Shown: positions 4,747 through 5,954 of the stretch, one piece after another
How positions within the stretch are numbered: position 1 is the stretch's first letter
Layout: each line of letters begins with the position of its first letter
Assembly (NCBI GenBank): GCA_002690625.1
Contig: NZFJ01000053.1
Location: 9,062 to 15,015, forward strand
Length of the DNA stretch: 5,954 bases
Reading direction: 5' to 3'
Origin: Rickettsiales bacterium
Lineage (GTDB): Bacteria; Pseudomonadota; Alphaproteobacteria; TMED109; TMED131
Notes under the pieces: model-generated
The model's database searches: none
What the model saw: the letters and a program-made list of their open reading frames with translations, nothing else
What the model was told of the DNA's origin: nothing
Position numbers and translations under genes: made by a program

Positions 4747-5954
4747 ATATACCTGAATATAGTGTATCCGAACTATCTTTTTCTATTAAAAAAAGCTTAG
4801 AGACTAAATTTAATAGAGTAAGAGTTAGGGGAGAAGTATCAGGTTTGACTAAAGCAAAGTCAGGACACTTATATTTTAATTTGAAAGATGAGGATGCACT
4901 ATTATCATCAATTATATGGCGTGGTAAGGCTTTATACTTAGATGTTTTACCAGAAGAAGGTCTAGAAATTTTAGCCATAGGAAAAGTCAGCACTTACTCT
5001 CCTAGATCAAATTATAATTTTATAGTAGATACTATTAAAATTGCAGGTGAAGGAGCAATATTAAAAGTAATAGAAGATAGAAAAAAAAAATTAAAAAAAT
5101 TAGGATATTTCGAAAATTCTATAAAAAAGAAACTTCCTAAATTCCCTAAGGCAATAGGGATTATTACCTCATCCTCTGGTGTTGTAATTGAAGATATGAA
5201 AAAAAAAATAAAAGAAAGACTTCCATCAAAAATTTTGCTTTGGCCTGTTTCTGTTCAGGGACAATTTGCAGACCAAGAGATTTCAGATGCAATTAATGGG
5301 TTTAATCAAAGAGATTATAAACCTGATGTATTAATTATAGCAAGGGGAGGAGGAAGTTTAGAAGATTTATTAGCTTTTAATAGTGAGAAAGTTGCAGAGG
5401 CTATTTTTGAATCAAAAATACCAGTAATTTCTGCAGTTGGTCATGAAACGGACTTTTCGATTTCTGATTTGGTCTCTGATATAAGAGCATCTACCCCTAC
5501 AGCTGCAGCTGATTTAGTAGTCCCAGATCGTAATGAATTATTAAAAAAATTAAATAATTTAGCTTCTATATATGATACGGCAATTGAAAATCATTTAAAT
5601 ATGAAACAATATAGGCTAGATAGTAGTAGTGGAAAAATTTTAAACCCTGATAGTCTTATTAAAAATTTAAATTTAAAGATATTAAATGAATATTCTAAAA
5701 TTAAAAATTACTTTGATAATTATTTCAGGAACTTTGAGCACTTAGTAAAAAATTTAAATATTATTTACCCAAAAAATAAATTAGAAAATAATAAGAATAA
5801 AATTTTAAATTTAAACAAGTTTTTTTTAAAAGGTATTAATGGGTTATTGGATAAAAAAAGTATTTTAATAAAAAATCAAATCAAAATTCTACAATCCTCC
5901 TCTCATGAAAGATGGCTAGAAAAAGGCTTTGTTTTGATTAAGGATGATAATAAT
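4740..5954 (+). CDS. xseA: Exodeoxyribonuclease VII large subunit XseA (3' end outside window)
   Basis: XseA is the catalytic large subunit of exonuclease VII, which with several XseB subunits degrades single-stranded DNA from both ends. The frame is open for 405 codons to the window edge with no stop. The N-terminal OB-fold DNA-binding domain (about 6-102) includes SVSELSFSI at 8-16, GEVSG at 31-35 and GHLYFNLKD at 42-50. The nuclease domain has IGIITSSSGVVIEDM at 139-153 (conserved Asp152), ARGGGSLEDLLAFN at 201-214 (Arg202) and VGHETDFSISDLVSD at 233-247 (His235, Asp238), then RASTPTAAAD. Residues about 265-385 are Lys/Asn-rich, predicted helical and of low complexity, matching the coiled stalk of the family. 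RWLEKGF at 391-397 corresponds to the C-terminal tail region, so probably only a few dozen residues are missing. The ATG at 4740 gives the expected N terminus. It is divergent from purD. Confidence 0.95.
   Translation, partial: MSNIPEYSVSELSFSIKKSLETKFNRVRVRGEVSGLTKAKSGHLYFNLKDEDALLSSIIWRGKALYLDVLPEEGLEILAIGKVSTYSPRSNYNFIVDTIKIAGEGAILKVIEDRKKKLKKLGYFENSIKKKLPKFPKAIGIITSSSGVVIEDMKKKIKERLPSKILLWPVSVQGQFADQEISDAINGFNQRDYKPDVLIIARGGGSLEDLLAFNSEKVAEAIFESKIPVISAVGHETDFSISDLVSDIRASTPTAAADLVVPDRNELLKKLNNLASIYDTAIENHLNMKQYRLDSSSGKILNPDSLIKNLNLKILNEYSKIKNYFDNYFRNFEHLVKNLNIIYPKNKLENNKNKILNLNKFFLKGINGLLDKKSILIKNQIKILQSSSHERWLEKGFVLIKDDNN

Noticed and set aside
4706..4993. Open frame of 95 codons on the minus strand at the purD/xseA gap
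   Set aside because: It is antisense to the well-conserved xseA N-terminal domain, and its end falls across the purD promoter region; xseA on the plus strand explains this DNA.
1..5954. tRNA or other RNA genes, insertion sequence ends, CRISPR repeats, or a defence or novel multi-gene system
   Set aside because: I found no cloverleaf, no long direct or inverted repeat pairs and no unrecognised gene. All coding DNA is accounted for by known housekeeping families.

Overview
The window comes from a very AT-rich, gene-dense bacterial chromosome. It holds seven housekeeping genes and almost no spacer DNA. The gene set and family signatures point to a streamlined alphaproteobacterium. The evidence is a MutL ending in the CNHGRP form of its metal motif, an RluB-type synthase ending in LIRIQYGPF, and an xseA/purD/tadA/rluB/rsmD/mutL neighbourhood. 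It could be a free-living marine lineage of the SAR11 or HIMB59 sort, or a host-associated one; the sequence alone does not decide. Lys, Asn and Ile dominate the proteins. TGG encodes Trp and TGA is used as a stop, so the genetic code looks standard.

Layout, left to right. The 3' part of mutL (+, 1-1092) meets a three-gene minus-strand operon tail to tail. Read in its own direction that operon is a peptidase C26/PuuD-like amidase, an RluB-type rRNA pseudouridine synthase and the 16S rRNA methyltransferase gene rsmD (2942 down to 1089). A 30-bp divergent gap separates it from tadA (+, 2973-3425). tadA abuts the stop of purD (-, 4679-3426) with no spacer. A 60-bp divergent gap then leads to xseA (+, from 4740), which runs off the right edge. 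No stretch over 300 bases lacks a gene; only 91 of 5954 bases are intergenic.

The genes fall into three tasks. MutL and exonuclease VII large subunit serve DNA mismatch repair and single-strand degradation. RsmD, the RluB-type enzyme and TadA modify the translation apparatus (16S rRNA, probably 23S rRNA, and tRNA-Arg wobble adenosine). PurD is the second step of de novo purine synthesis. The C26 amidase is the one gene whose job is not explained by its neighbours. Regulation must be squeezed into the two divergent gaps, where overlapping promoter-like sequences are visible, and some plus-strand mRNAs may be leaderless.

I found no RNA gene, mobile element, CRISPR array, prophage or defence system. 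I see nothing supporting a wholly new system. The points worth a second look are structural: shared or abutting stops, an RluB-type enzyme without its S4 domain, possible leaderless starts, and long A-tracts inside genes.
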